64,000 bases of DNA from Microbacterium paraoxydans (GCF_900105335.1 NZ_LT629770.1:2666001-2730000); one strand, 5' to 3'. Positions 33,856-42,461 are shown, counted from the stretch's first letter. Numbers and translations: made by a program. The notes: a model not told the origin generated them from the letters alone.

Positions 33856-35448
33856 CTAGGCCTCGCTGGCGACCTCGGCGAGCACCTCGGGCCAGCGCCG
33901 CTGCAGGGTGCGACCGCCGAGCACCGTGCCGCCCCACAGCGCGACACCACCGAGGACGACGGCGGCCGTGAGGCTCGCCCAGCCCAGCAGCGGGATCCAG
34001 ATCGACGCGATCGCGAAGCCGAGGGCGGGGCCGCCGAGCAGCAGCGTGATCGGCGACATGATGAGCATCGCGAGGAAGGACTGCGCGCCGCCGGAGGAGC
34101 CGCGTCCGAACGGGTTGGCCTCGGGAGCCGGAGCTCGCCCGGGCAGGAACGCGCCCACCCAGGAGCCCGCGCCCGCCGACACCGCCATGAGTCCGAGAGC
34201 AGCGCCCAGGCTGCCCGGAAGCAGATCCGGGCGCCCGGCCAGCAGACAGGTCACGACGCACAGGAGGATCGTGATCGGCACTGCCACCAGCGCGAACCCG
34301 AGCAGGCGTCCGAGGCGGTCGGCGGTCCCGCTCACCCCGGTGAGGATGTGCAGCGCGACGGCGTCGTTGTCGTAGGCGATCGCCATCTGCACGATGCTCC
34401 CGGCGAGCAGGGCGTTGATCGCGGGGATGAGGGTGATCGCGGGAGCGAAGCCGGCACTGTCCTGCTGCAGTCCATTCATGAGCGCGAGCCCGAGGAAGAT
34501 CGCGGGGAGCAGCAGGAGCATCACGATGTTGACGACCTGACGCGGGTCGCGGCGGAAGTAGCGGAGCGTCCGTCCCGCGATGGCGCCGACGGGCCCCGCG
34601 GGAAGGATACGGTCGAGCACGCCTCCCGAGCGCACGCGTCCGCCCCCGCTCGACTGCAGGGGGGCGACGAGGCGCGCAGCGAGCATCTGGCGCGCGGCGA
34701 CCCAGAAGACGACGAGGGTGCCGGCGGCGACGAGCAGTCGCAGGAGGGCGGTGAGCACGTCGCCCTGTGCCACCGCGGCCGGGACCCCGAACACGGCCGC
34801 CACCGGCGTCCACGCGGCGATCTCGGCGACCGCGGTGAAGGCGCCGCCGACGTCGCGCACGGTCGACAGTGCCTGCAGCCCGATGTTGAGGAGGAGGCCG
34901 GAGGAGGCCAGCAGCACCACGCCGAGGGTGAGGACGAGGTCGCGCGTCCGCCGGCGGGCGAGCCACCCCGCGAGCAGTCCACTCACGACTCGGGCGCCCA
35001 GCACGCAGGTCGCGAGGGCTACGGGGACCATGAGCACCGCGACGAGGAGGGCCGGAGCGCTGACCGACCATCCCACGAGCATCAGTAGCAGGGCCAGGGC
35101 GGTGCCGATGCCGCCGATCGTCGTCATCCCCGCCACGACGAGACCGGGGAGGAGGGTGCGGGCGGTCACCGGGAGCAGGGCGAAGCGCTCGGGCGCCAGC
35201 GAGTCGTCCGCACTGACCAGGATCGACCCGATCCACCACCCGAGCACGATGACGGCGCCGGTGAGCACCATCGCGGTCACGGCGGCGTCCGGAGCGCCCA
35301 CCCGCAGCGCGATCAGCCCCACGGTCAGCAGTCCCAGCATGCTCAGCGCGATGAGACCCACGATCACGAGGGTCACGATCATCCAGGGGTTGCGGGAGAG
35401 CTGATGCCCGAGCTGTCGCAGCCGCAGACCTACGAGGAGCGCAACCAC
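33856..35448 (-). CDS. ABC-2-type exporter permease (large)
   Basis: The 530-residue protein has about twelve predicted membrane segments and no ATPase motif. It lies just downstream of an ABC ATPase gene on the same strand and overlaps it by 19 bases. The GTG at 35448 was chosen because a longer frame begins within the ATPase with Arg-rich shadow sequence. A full-length, duplicated ABC-2 permease (two six-helix halves) is the best reading. The substrate is not known. Confidence 0.75.
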   Translation of the reverse strand: MVALLVGLRLRQLGHQLSRNPWMIVTLVIVGLIALSMLGLLTVGLIALRVGAPDAAVTAMVLTGAVIVLGWWIGSILVSADDSLAPERFALLPVTARTLLPGLVVAGMTTIGGIGTALALLLMLVGWSVSAPALLVAVLMVPVALATCVLGARVVSGLLAGWLARRRTRDLVLTLGVVLLASSGLLLNIGLQALSTVRDVGGAFTAVAEIAAWTPVAAVFGVPAAVAQGDVLTALLRLLVAAGTLVVFWVAARQMLAARLVAPLQSSGGGRVRSGGVLDRILPAGPVGAIAGRTLRYFRRDPRQVVNIVMLLLLPAIFLGLALMNGLQQDSAGFAPAITLIPAINALLAGSIVQMAIAYDNDAVALHILTGVSGTADRLGRLLGFALVAVPITILLCVVTCLLAGRPDLLPGSLGAALGLMAVSAGAGSWVGAFLPGRAPAPEANPFGRGSSGGAQSFLAMLIMSPITLLLGGPALGFAIASIWIPLLGWASLTAAVVLGGVALWGGTVLGGRTLQRRWPEVLAEVASEA

Positions 35449-36206
35449 GCGAGGGTCTCCGTTCCGAGGTCGTGGGCGCCGACGAGACTGAGGAAGCGCT
35501 CCTGCAGCGTGAGTCCGGCCCGCACCTCGTCGAGGGCGCCGTGGGCGAGCAGACGCCCCTCGGCGACGATGGCGACGCGGTCGCACAGCGACTCGACGAG
35601 CTCCATGACGTGGCTGGAGAGGACGACCGTGCCGCCGTCGTCCACGAAGGAGCGGAGGATCTGCCGGATCGTCTGTCCGGAGACCGGGTCCACCGCCTCG
35701 AGCGGTTCGTCGAGGATCAGCAGCCGCGGCGCGTGGATGAGCGCGCAGGCCAGGCCGATCTTCTTCTTCATGCCGGCCGAGTAGTCGACGACGAGCGTGT
35801 CGCGGGCCTCCGTCAGGCCGAGCGCGTCCAGCAGCTCACCGGAGCGGGAGACGACCTCCGCCTCCGGCATCCCGCGCAGCAGGCCGGTGTACCGCAGCAG
35901 CTCGGCGCCGCTGAGCCGGTCGAGCATCCGGATGCCGTCGGGAAGCACGCCCATCCGCGCCTTCGCGGCGGCCGGATCCTGCCAGACGTCGGTGCCGAGC
36001 ACCCAGGCCGTCCCGGCGTCCGGGCGCAGGAGCCCCGTGGTCATGGCGAGCGTCGTCGTCTTGCCCGCACCGTTCGGGCCGAGCAGCCCCAGCATCGAGC
36101 CCGCGGGGACGTCCAGCGACAGCGCGTCGACGGCGACCTTCTGGCCGAACTGCTTGCGGAGCCCGCGGAGGGCGAGGACGGGCGGTGCGGGGGCGTGATC
36201 GCTCAT
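35430..36206 (-). CDS. ABC exporter ATP-binding protein
   Basis: The 258-residue ATPase has Walker A GPNGAGKTT (43-51) and Walker B LLILDEPLEAVDP. The signature motif is changed to YSAGMKKKIGLA rather than LSGGQ, which is common in ABC-2-type drug and lipid exporters. ATG 36206 was chosen because the match starts MSDHAPAPPVLALRGL; TGGGAT is 6 nt upstream. With the permease at 33856-35448 it forms a two-gene exporter. Confidence 0.85.
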   Translation of the reverse strand: MSDHAPAPPVLALRGLRKQFGQKVAVDALSLDVPAGSMLGLLGPNGAGKTTTLAMTTGLLRPDAGTAWVLGTDVWQDPAAAKARMGVLPDGIRMLDRLSGAELLRYTGLLRGMPEAEVVSRSGELLDALGLTEARDTLVVDYSAGMKKKIGLACALIHAPRLLILDEPLEAVDPVSGQTIRQILRSFVDDGGTVVLSSHVMELVESLCDRVAIVAEGRLLAHGALDEVRAGLTLQERFLSLVGAHDLGTETLAWLRSS

Positions 36207-36263
36207 GCCCCCATCCCACCACGCCTGCCGCGACCGGCGCATCCGCCGCGGGGAGGACCCGGC

Positions 36264-36935
36264 TCAGCGGTCGAGGGCGGCGAAGCGCTCGATGTCGCTG
36301 TTCGTCCCGGAGACGATGATGAGGTCGTGGTTGGTCACGATCGTGTTGGCCTCCGCGTAGCGGAACGGCTTGCCAGGGCTCTTCACGCCGACGACCGTGA
36401 CCTTGTACTTCGAGCGCACACCGGACTCGTTCAGGCCGACGCCGCGGATGAACTTCGGCGGGTACATCTTGGCCAGGACGAAGTCGTCGTCGAAGCGGAT
36501 GAAGTCGAGCATGCGCCCGCTCACGAGGTGGGCGACCCGCTCGCCGGCCTCACGCTCGGGGTAGATGACGTGGTTGGCGCCCACGCGGGCCAGGATCTTG
36601 CCGTGCGACTGCGAGACCGCCTTCGCCCAGATCTGCGGCACCTTGAGGTCGACGAGGTTCGCCGTGATAAGCACGGACGCCTCGATCGAGGAGCCGACGG
36701 CGACGACCGCGACCTGGAAGTCCTGGGCGCCGATCTGGCGGAGGGCGTCGATGTTGCGGGCGTCGGCCTGCACGGTGTGCGTGACGCGGTCCGACCACTT
36801 CTGCACGAGCTCGAGGTTGTCGTCGATCGCGAGGACCTCGCGGTCGAGGCGGTCGAGCTCGCCGGCGCAGGCGGCACCGAACCGGCCGAGACCGATGACG
36901 AGGACGGGAGCGTCCCCCCGAAGGACTTCAACCAA
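36264..36935 (-). CDS. TrkA/KtrA-type potassium channel regulator (RCK)
   Basis: The 223-residue cytoplasmic protein has an RCK_N domain with the NAD/ATP motif IGLGRFGAACAG (14-25) and an RCK_C domain (TrkA_C) with VRSKYKVTVVGVKSPGKPFRY near 170-190. It gates the membrane partner KtrB. It overlaps the partner's gene by 8 bases, so the two are one operon. K+ uptake via KtrAB is well known; ligand preference is not readable here. Confidence 0.88.
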   Translation of the reverse strand: MVEVLRGDAPVLVIGLGRFGAACAGELDRLDREVLAIDDNLELVQKWSDRVTHTVQADARNIDALRQIGAQDFQVAVVAVGSSIEASVLITANLVDLKVPQIWAKAVSQSHGKILARVGANHVIYPEREAGERVAHLVSGRMLDFIRFDDDFVLAKMYPPKFIRGVGLNESGVRSKYKVTVVGVKSPGKPFRYAEANTIVTNHDLIIVSGTNSDIERFAALDR

Positions 36936-38358
36936 CGATCGGCCTTTCCACGGGCAGTGAGTAGTACTGCGTGCGCGATGTCGCGGCGACTGCCGCAGCG
37001 AGAGTCACTGTACCAACGCGGCCCATGAAGATCGTCGCGGCCATGACGTACGAGGCGGAATCCGGAAGCTCCCCGGTGAGGCCCGTCGAGAGCCCGACCG
37101 TGCCGAACGCGGAGATGACGTCGAAGAGCACATGGCTGATGTCCGCCTTGGTGATCTGCGCGATCACGATGGTCGACAGGGCCACGATGGTCGCGCCCCA
37201 GGCGACGACGCTGAGCGCGACGCGCTGCACGTCGCTGGGGATGCGGCGGCCGAACGCCTCGACGGACTGGCGGCCCTTCGCCTCGGACCAGACGGCGATC
37301 GCGAGGACCGCGAGTGTGGTCACCTTGATGCCGCCCGCCGTCGACGCCGACCCGCCGCCGACGAACATGAGCATGCTGGCGGCGAGCAGCGACGAGCCGT
37401 TGAGGTCGTCCATCTCGATGACGTTGAAGCCGCCGGAGCGGGTCATCGCGGAGAGGAAGAACGCCTGGAAGGTCGTGTCCGCGGCGTCCATCGACCCGAA
37501 GGTCTTGGGGTTGTCGTACTCGAGGATGAGGAAGGCGGCCGCGCCGAGGATGAAGAGCAGCACCGTGGTGACGATGGTCAGCTTCGAGTGCAGCGACCAC
37601 CGCTTGACGTGCCAGACGTGCTTCGCGAGCGTGTAGATCACCGGGAAGCCGATGCTCCCGAGGAACACGCCGACCATGAGCAGCGACAGCACGAGGTAGT
37701 CGTCGGCGAAGACGGCCACTCCGCCGTCGTTCGGGGCGAAGCCGGTGTTGGTGAACGCCATCGCCGAGAAGTACGGGGCCTCCCAGAGCGCGGCGATCGG
37801 GTCGACCCCCGCCATCACCAGCGCCGGATACAGGAGGGCCGCGAGGGCCGCTTCGATGAAGAGGGCGGAGAGGGCGACCGTGGTGAGCAGCTGGCCCACC
37901 TCGCCGAGGCGCACGGTCTGGCTCTCGTTGACCACGCCGCCGTGCGCCCGGAGCGGGTTCGTGTCGCCCGCCGCCATGAGCTTCGCGCGCAGCCCGAGGC
38001 GCTTCGAGATGAGCATCCCCATGAGGGAGGCGAGGGTCAGCACGCCGAGGGCTCCGATGTTGACGCCGATGAACACGACGACGTGCCCGAACGGCGACCA
38101 GTGGTTGGCCATGTCGACGGTCGCGAGGCCCGTCACGCAGATCGTGGAGACGGCGGTGAAGAGCGCGTCGCTGAGCGGTGTCACCGTGCCGCTGGCGGAC
38201 GCGATCGGCAGCGAGAACAGCACCGTGAACACGAGGATCAGCAGCGCGAAGACCGCGATGGCGAACCGGGACGGCGACGAGGTGATGAGGTGCTTCACCC
38301 GGCCGGCGGCTCCGGGGAGACCGGTGCGAGGAGACGACGCCGAAACGATGCCCGACAT
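36928..38358 (-). CDS. TrkH/KtrB-type potassium transporter membrane subunit
   Basis: The 476-residue protein belongs to the TrkH/KtrB superfamily with four pore repeats, visible as FTAVSTICVTGLATVD, AFTNTGFAPNDGG, MTRSGGFNVIEMDD and FDVISAFGTVGLSTGLTG, each with the selectivity-filter glycine. Length and partner fit KtrB. It imports K+ with the RCK protein downstream. The start with GAAGGGGGC upstream is clear. Confidence 0.9.
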   Translation of the reverse strand: MSGIVSASSPRTGLPGAAGRVKHLITSSPSRFAIAVFALLILVFTVLFSLPIASASGTVTPLSDALFTAVSTICVTGLATVDMANHWSPFGHVVVFIGVNIGALGVLTLASLMGMLISKRLGLRAKLMAAGDTNPLRAHGGVVNESQTVRLGEVGQLLTTVALSALFIEAALAALLYPALVMAGVDPIAALWEAPYFSAMAFTNTGFAPNDGGVAVFADDYLVLSLLMVGVFLGSIGFPVIYTLAKHVWHVKRWSLHSKLTIVTTVLLFILGAAAFLILEYDNPKTFGSMDAADTTFQAFFLSAMTRSGGFNVIEMDDLNGSSLLAASMLMFVGGGSASTAGGIKVTTLAVLAIAVWSEAKGRQSVEAFGRRIPSDVQRVALSVVAWGATIVALSTIVIAQITKADISHVLFDVISAFGTVGLSTGLTGELPDSASYVMAATIFMGRVGTVTLAAAVAATSRTQYYSLPVERPIVG

Positions 38359-38462
38359 CGCTGCCCCCTTCTTCTGCGCCGTCCGTTCCCCGGCGGCCGC
38401 GCGGCGCCTCTCGCCGAGCCTTCGTCATGGTACTCCGTGCCGGGGCGCACTACCCTGATCAC

Positions 38463-38879
38463 ATGACGGACATCTTCGACGTGATCGCAGACGGTACGAG
38501 GCGCGACATCCTCCAGCTCCTGCTCCGACGCACGTCCGAAGGCGAGTCCGGCACGAGCGTGAGCCAGATCGTGGCCGACCTCGGCATCAGCCAGCCCACG
38601 GTCTCCAAGCACCTCAAGGTGCTCCGCGACGCCGAGCTCGTCACCGTCCGCGAAGACGGGCAGCGTCGCTTCTACAGCCTGTCCGTCGCGCCGCTGGAGG
38701 CCGTCGACGACTGGCTGGTCCCCTTCCTCGTCGACGCGTTCGGCGATGCCGCCCCGGACATCGCGTACCCCGGCGCCCCGATCCCCGACAGCGCTGCGCA
38801 CGCGGCCGAGGTCGTCGGGCGTGCGGCCGCGTCCGCCAAGCACGTGGTCACGAACGCGCTGAAGCGCCTCGGCGCCTGA
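38463..38879 (+). CDS. ArsR family winged-helix regulator
   Basis: The 138-residue protein has an ArsR-type winged helix (residues 1-80: RRDILQLLLRR, SVSQIVADLGISQPTVSKHLKVLRDAELV, REDGQRRFYSL). The rest is an acidic/Ala-rich tail. No cysteine metal-binding motif is visible, so it is not a classical metal sensor. It is divergent from ktrB and may control it. TACCCT (38451-38456) ends 6 nt before the ATG. Confidence 0.82.
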   Translation: MTDIFDVIADGTRRDILQLLLRRTSEGESGTSVSQIVADLGISQPTVSKHLKVLRDAELVTVREDGQRRFYSLSVAPLEAVDDWLVPFLVDAFGDAAPDIAYPGAPIPDSAAHAAEVVGRAAASAKHVVTNALKRLGA

Positions 38880-38905
38880 TCCCGCGCGCCCCTGCACGGA
38901 CGGGA

Positions 38906-38944
38906 ACCGCCCCCGACGGCAGGGGGGATGCCGTCGGGGGCGGT
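38906..38944 (+). terminator. strong palindrome after the ArsR gene
   Basis: ACCGCCCCCGACGGC (38906-38920) and GCCGTCGGGGGCGGT (38930-38944) form a perfect 15-bp stem with a 9-nt loop, 26 bases after the stop codon. No T run follows. From 38945 to 39124 I see nothing else. Confidence 0.7.
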
Positions 38945-39124
38945 GTGCGGACCCCAGATCCGCGCGGACTCGGCAGGTGCCGGCACGGGTCCCGCACCGA
39001 CACTGGCAGGGCTGTCTGAGCGATCGGGCAATGCGGGCTATGCGCGGGCTGGACGTCGGTGTGCCGGTTCGAGCAGGGCGGGCGCGCACATCACAGTGTC
39101 GGCTGTCTCCGGCAGGATGGGCCC

Positions 39125-40051
39125 ATGACGGACGAGTACCGCGCGCATTTCGACTTCGCGATCACCTTCGCCAACGGCGGCGGATTGCAGGGGCAGGGGT
39201 TCCGACTCGATCTGCCGACGAGAGACATGACGGTCGAGGAGATCTCCGGGCTGCTCGTGTCGCACCTCGGTCTGGCACTCGTGGGCGAGGTCGAGCTCCG
39301 CGACCTGCAGATCGTCGCCGAGCCGCACCGCGGCAGCCGTGGCGTCGCGGCTCCGGCTCGTGGAGACCGCACCGAACGGGTCGTGGACCTGAGCCACCCG
39401 ATCGCGGAGGGCATGGTCACCTATCCCGGGCTGCCGGCGCCGACCATCACCCCGCACCTCACCCGCGCGGCCTCGCGCGAGCGCTACGCGCCGGGGACGG
39501 AGTTCGCGATGGACGTGATCACGATGATCGGCAACACGGGCACCTATCTCCACGCGCCGTTCCACCGCTATGCGGACGGGGCCGACCTGGCGTCGCTCGA
39601 CCTCGACACCCTCGTGGACCTGCCCGCCGAGGTCTTCCACCTCCGCGACGCGTGGACGCCCGATCGGCGCGGCATCAAGGCTGCGACGCTCGCGGATCGT
39701 GAGCTCCGCGACAGCGCGGTGCTCCTGGACACCGGCTGGAGCCGGCTGTTCGGCACGCCCGCATACGGCACCGGCTCGCCCTTCCTCACCGAGGACGCGG
39801 CGCGCTTCCTCGTGGACGCGGGGGTGCGCCTGGTCGGCATCGACGCGCTCAACATCGACGACACGGAGAGCGGCGGGGAGCGGCCGGCGCACAGCATCCT
39901 CCTCGGGGCGGGCGTGCATGTCGTCGAGCACCTCACCGCTCTGGATCTCCTCCCCGCGCGCGGGGCGCGGTTCACCGCGGCGCCTCCGGCGATCCACGGG
40001 TTCGGGACGTTCCCGGTCCGGGCGTTCGCGACCGTGCCGACATCCCACTGA
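39125..40051 (+). CDS. cyclase-family (kynurenine formamidase-like) hydrolase with N-terminal extension
   Basis: The 308-residue protein has a cyclase/formamidase domain at about 95-300 (VVDLSHPIAEGMVTYPG at about 88). The usual HTGTHxDxPxH metal motif reads NTGTYLHAPFH here, so the first His is Asn, the second Tyr, and the Asp is His. Similar NTGTY variants exist in actinobacteria. Residues 1-80 (AHFDFAITFANGGGLQGQGF and following) form an extra domain I do not recognise. CAGGAT ends 6 nt before the ATG. Substrate and activity are uncertain. Confidence 0.78.
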   Translation: MTDEYRAHFDFAITFANGGGLQGQGFRLDLPTRDMTVEEISGLLVSHLGLALVGEVELRDLQIVAEPHRGSRGVAAPARGDRTERVVDLSHPIAEGMVTYPGLPAPTITPHLTRAASRERYAPGTEFAMDVITMIGNTGTYLHAPFHRYADGADLASLDLDTLVDLPAEVFHLRDAWTPDRRGIKAATLADRELRDSAVLLDTGWSRLFGTPAYGTGSPFLTEDAARFLVDAGVRLVGIDALNIDDTESGGERPAHSILLGAGVHVVEHLTALDLLPARGARFTAAPPAIHGFGTFPVRAFATVPTSH

Positions 40052-40069
40052 TCACAACAGCCACGCGGG

Positions 40070-40099
40070 TTTACACGCGTCCCAGCGACCCCATAGAGT
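40070..40099 (+). promoter_or_regulatory. promoter of the small HTH gene
   Basis: TTTACA (40070-40075) and TAGAGT (40094-40099) are 18 bp apart. The transcript would have a short leader with GAAAGGGG ahead of the ATG at 40127. Confidence 0.6.
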
Positions 40100-40126
40100 G
40101 TGCTCATCGAGAAAGGGGTACGTGGG

Positions 40127-40318
40127 ATGCCCGAGGTTCCAGACGTCCGATTCCTGACGGTGGCCGAAGTCGCCGAGCTCATGCGCGTGTCCAAGATGAC
40201 CGTGTACCGGCTCGTGCACGCCGGTGACCTCCCCGCCATCCGATTCGGACGGAGCTACCGCGTGCCGGAGTCCGCCGTCGCGGAGGCTCTGCAGCGGCCC
40301 ATCGCCGACGCCGGCTGA
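40127..40318 (+). CDS. excisionase-like small HTH DNA-binding protein
   Basis: The 63-residue protein is a single winged-helix/MerR-like HTH: FLTVAEVAELMRVSKMTVYRL, then HAGDLPAIRFGRSYRVPESAV. Such proteins are annotated as excisionase-family or BldC-like. The ATG at 40127 was chosen because the ribosome-binding site AAAGGGG is close. In mycobacteria a homologue (Rv0500A) precedes the bS22 gene as here, so a chromosomal role rather than phage excision is likely. Confidence 0.82.
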   Translation: MPEVPDVRFLTVAEVAELMRVSKMTVYRLVHAGDLPAIRFGRSYRVPESAVAEALQRPIADAG

Positions 40319-40384
40319 CGGAGGGCGCGGGGCACCCTTCTGAGTTTGCTAGGATGATCCGAGGCATTTTTCGTGCTCGTACCC

Positions 40385-40408
40385 GGGTGTCCGATTCCGG
40401 CGACACCC
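40385..40408 (+). promoter_or_regulatory. hairpin in the bS22 leader
   Basis: GGGTGTC (40385-40391) pairs with GACACCC (40402-40408), with CG/CG continuing inside. It lies in the 5' leader, 25 bp before the start. It may be a regulatory stem; no known riboswitch fits. Confidence 0.4.
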
Positions 40409-40432
40409 AGCCCCTGACTTAGTGAGGTTTCC

Positions 40433-40531
40433 GTGGGTTCTGTCATCAAGAAGCGCCGCAAGCGCATGGCGAAGAAGAAGCACCGCAAGCTGCTTCGCAA
40501 GACTCGCCACCAGCGCCGCAACAAGAAGTAA
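40433..40531 (+). CDS. small ribosomal subunit protein bS22 (AURKAIP1/COX24-like)
   Basis: A GTG start with GAGG upstream encodes a 32-residue, very basic peptide (GSVIKKRRKRMAKKKHRK and RHQRRNKK), the length and composition of the actinobacterial bS22 / AURKAIP1-domain protein bound to the 30S subunit. It is too short for most gene callers. It follows the HTH gene, as Rv0500B follows Rv0500A. Confidence 0.88.
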   Translation: MGSVIKKRRKRMAKKKHRKLLRKTRHQRRNKK

Positions 40532-40545
40532 GCGGCCAGACACCG

Positions 40546-40573
40546 AGCGCCTGTCTTCGGACGGGCGCTTTGT
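40546..40573 (+). terminator. intrinsic terminator after bS22
   Basis: AGCGCCTGTC (40546-40555), loop TTCG, GACGGGCGCT (40560-40569) then TTTGTGT form a ten-pair stem with one G-U pair and a UUCG-type tetraloop. It is the clearest intrinsic terminator in the window. Confidence 0.85.
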
Positions 40574-40610
40574 GTCTCTGCGCGCCGTTCCGCACCGCCG
40601 AGAGGATGTC

Positions 40611-40913
40611 ATGAAGTCGATCACCGTCGCCGAACTCGCCGAGCGCTCCGGCACGCCCCTCATCGATGTCCGGGAGGTGAACGAGTTCCAGGCGGGCCAC
40701 GTTCCCGGCGCCGTGAACATCCCGATGTCGGAGATCGGCAACCGCCTGGACGAGCTCCCCGCCGAGTCGTTCGACGTGATCTGCCAGGCCGGCGGCCGCT
40801 CGGCCCGCGTGGTCGAGGCGCTCGAGTCCCGCGGTTACGACGCCACCAACGTCGAGGGCGGTACCGGCGAGTGGATCGCGCAGGGACGCGAGGTCGAGGT
40901 CCCGTCGTCGTGA
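40611..40913 (+). CDS. rhodanese-like domain protein
   Basis: The 100-residue single rhodanese domain has the active-site loop CQAGGRSARVV with the catalytic Cys (about 63), preceded by PLIDVREVNEFQAGHVPGAVNIPM. It is a sulfur-carrier type enzyme, possibly thiosulfate sulfurtransferase. It overlaps the glutaredoxin-like gene by GTGA, so they are one transcript. Confidence 0.88.
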   Translation: MKSITVAELAERSGTPLIDVREVNEFQAGHVPGAVNIPMSEIGNRLDELPAESFDVICQAGGRSARVVEALESRGYDATNVEGGTGEWIAQGREVEVPSS

Positions 40914-41206
40914 CGACGCTGACCCTCATCGGCAAGCCCGACTGCCATCTGTGCGCCGTGGCCTCCGAGGTCGTCGACGCGGTCGTCGCCGAACTGCCGG
41001 ACGCCGCCGCGGAGCGCATCCAGATCGTCGAGGCGTCGATCCAGGACGACCCCGCCCTGTACGAGCAGTGGTGGGAGAAGATCCCCGTCGTCCTCATCGA
41101 CGGGCGAATGCATGCGCACTGGCGGGTGTCCCCCGACCGACTGCGCGAGGCGCTGGAAGAAGCCGTCGACGCGGAGGCCCGCGCCGACCAGAAGGAGCTG
41201 CGATGA
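40910..41206 (+). CDS. glutaredoxin-like protein
   Basis: The 98-residue protein is a thioredoxin-fold glutaredoxin-like protein with the redox motif CHLC (residues about 11-14, PDCHLCAVA) and IPVVLIDG as the cis-Pro loop. The GTG start overlaps the rhodanese stop; the stop overlaps the next ATG (ATGA). The family is annotated as DUF836/glutaredoxin. Confidence 0.82.
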   Translation: MTTLTLIGKPDCHLCAVASEVVDAVVAELPDAAAERIQIVEASIQDDPALYEQWWEKIPVVLIDGRMHAHWRVSPDRLREALEEAVDAEARADQKELR

Positions 41207-41505
41207 CCATCCGCCATGTCGTGACCTGGAAGCTCGCCGCGGAGGACGCGGGGGAGCGACAGGCCCAGGCGGCCGAGGTCGCCCGTCGGCTCAACGCCCT
41301 CGACGGAGTCGTGCCGCAGCTGCGCAGCATCTGGGCCGGTGCGAACGACGTCTACCCGGACGCGAACTGGGACGTGACGCTGGTCGCGGACTTCGACTCC
41401 GTCGCCGACCTCGAGCAGTACCAGGTGCACCCTGCGCACGAGGAGGTCGCCGGGTACATCCGCTCGGTCGTCTCCGGCCGTGTGGCGGTCGACGCCGAGC
41501 TCTGA
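41203..41505 (+). CDS. Dabb (stress-responsive alpha/beta barrel) protein
   Basis: The 100-residue protein is a dimeric ferredoxin-like Dabb-domain protein: MTIRHVVTWKL at the start, and YQVHPAHEEVAGYIRSVVSGRVAVD at the end. Some members are plant or bacterial stress proteins or cyclases; no specific reaction can be assigned here. It ends the rhodanese/glutaredoxin operon. Confidence 0.85.
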   Translation: MTIRHVVTWKLAAEDAGERQAQAAEVARRLNALDGVVPQLRSIWAGANDVYPDANWDVTLVADFDSVADLEQYQVHPAHEEVAGYIRSVVSGRVAVDAEL

Positions 41506-41566
41506 GCGTCGAGCGTCGTCCCCGCGGCACCGAAACACAAACGTAATGCGGCGCGAGGGGATGTCA

Positions 41567-41596
41567 TTGGTCACGCGACGAGCCGCGTGTTTAGAT
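41567..41596 (+). promoter_or_regulatory. possible promoter of the amino acid importer
   Basis: TTGGTC (41567-41572) and TTAGAT (41591-41596) are 18 bp apart. The -10 box is weak at position 2. Upstream, GAAAC and GTAAT (41532-41547) are spaced six bases apart, similar to GlnR half-sites, but only partly matched. Confidence 0.3.
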
Positions 41597-41648
41597 GAAC
41601 TCCTACCCGTCCGTGGGCTCACCCGCCCCCCGACTCCCAGGAGCCGAC

Positions 41649-42461
41649 ATGTCCCGTCGTAACCTCTTCGCCGGCCTCGCGATCGCGGCCACCGCCACCC
41701 TCGCACTCGCCGGATGCGCCACCGGCTCCTCCGATGCGGGCAGCGGCGGCGAGTCCGCTGCCGGTGACGACTACGGACTCATCGAGGCGGGCAAGCTGAC
41801 CGTCTGCTCCGACATCCCCTACCCGCCGTTCGAGTTCGAGGGCGACGACGGTGAGTACACCGGCTTCGACATCGACCTCCTCGGTGCGATCGCCGAGCAG
41901 CTCGACCTCGAGCTCTCCGTGCAGGATGTGGGCTTCGATGCGCTGCAGTCCGGCACGACTCTCGCCGCCGGCCAGTGCGACATCGGTGCCTCGGCCATGA
42001 CGATCACCGACGAGCGCAAGGCCAACATCGACTTCTCGGACCCGTACTACGACTCGCTGCAGTCGCTCCTCGTGCGCACCGACTCGGGGATCAAGTCCAT
42101 CGACGACCTCGACGGCAAGAACGTCGGCGTGCAGCAGGGCACGACCGGCGAGGCCTACGCCACGGAGAACGCGAAGGGCGCGCAGCTCGTGCAGTACCCG
42201 TCGGACGGCGAACTGTGGCCCGCGATGCAGGCCGGGCAGATCGACGCCATCCTGCAGGATCAGCCCGTCAACCTCGAGCACGAGAAGGCCGACTCCGCCT
42301 ACAAGATCGTCGAGACGTACGAGACCGACGAGTCCTACGGCTTCGCCTTCGCCAAGGGGGAGAAGGACGAACTCCGCGAGGCCGTGAACGAGGCTCTGCA
42401 GGAGCTCCGGGACAACGGCGAGTACGACACCATCTACAACGAGTACTTCACGGCCAACTGA
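41649..42461 (+). CDS. polar amino acid ABC transporter substrate-binding lipoprotein
   Basis: The 270-residue lipoprotein has a signal peptide ending LALAGC (lipid Cys23). The mature part is a bacterial extracellular solute-binding family 3 protein: KLTVCSDIPYPPFEFEGDDGEYTGFDIDLL, SAMTITDERKANIDFSDPYYDS and GVQQGTTGEAYA fit glutamate/glutamine/arginine-type binders. AGGAG is 7 bases upstream of the ATG. It feeds the permease and ATPase downstream. Confidence 0.9.
   Translation: MSRRNLFAGLAIAATATLALAGCATGSSDAGSGGESAAGDDYGLIEAGKLTVCSDIPYPPFEFEGDDGEYTGFDIDLLGAIAEQLDLELSVQDVGFDALQSGTTLAAGQCDIGASAMTITDERKANIDFSDPYYDSLQSLLVRTDSGIKSIDDLDGKNVGVQQGTTGEAYATENAKGAQLVQYPSDGELWPAMQAGQIDAILQDQPVNLEHEKADSAYKIVETYETDESYGFAFAKGEKDELREAVNEALQELRDNGEYDTIYNEYFTAN

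Noticed and set aside
38945..39124. Gap after the ArsR terminator examined for a tRNA (contains GGTTCGAGC)
   Set aside because: The GGTTCGAGC is not followed by a matching T-stem arm and no acceptor stem could be found.
40127..40318. Excisionase-like HTH protein as a sign of a prophage or integrative element
   Set aside because: No integrase, attachment site or phage gene is near. The conserved link with bS22 points to a chromosomal gene.
41532..41547. GAAAC-6 nt-GTAAT resembling GlnR half-sites upstream of the amino acid importer
   Set aside because: Only one partial pair matches and the flanking boxes are missing, so it is not enough to claim nitrogen control.
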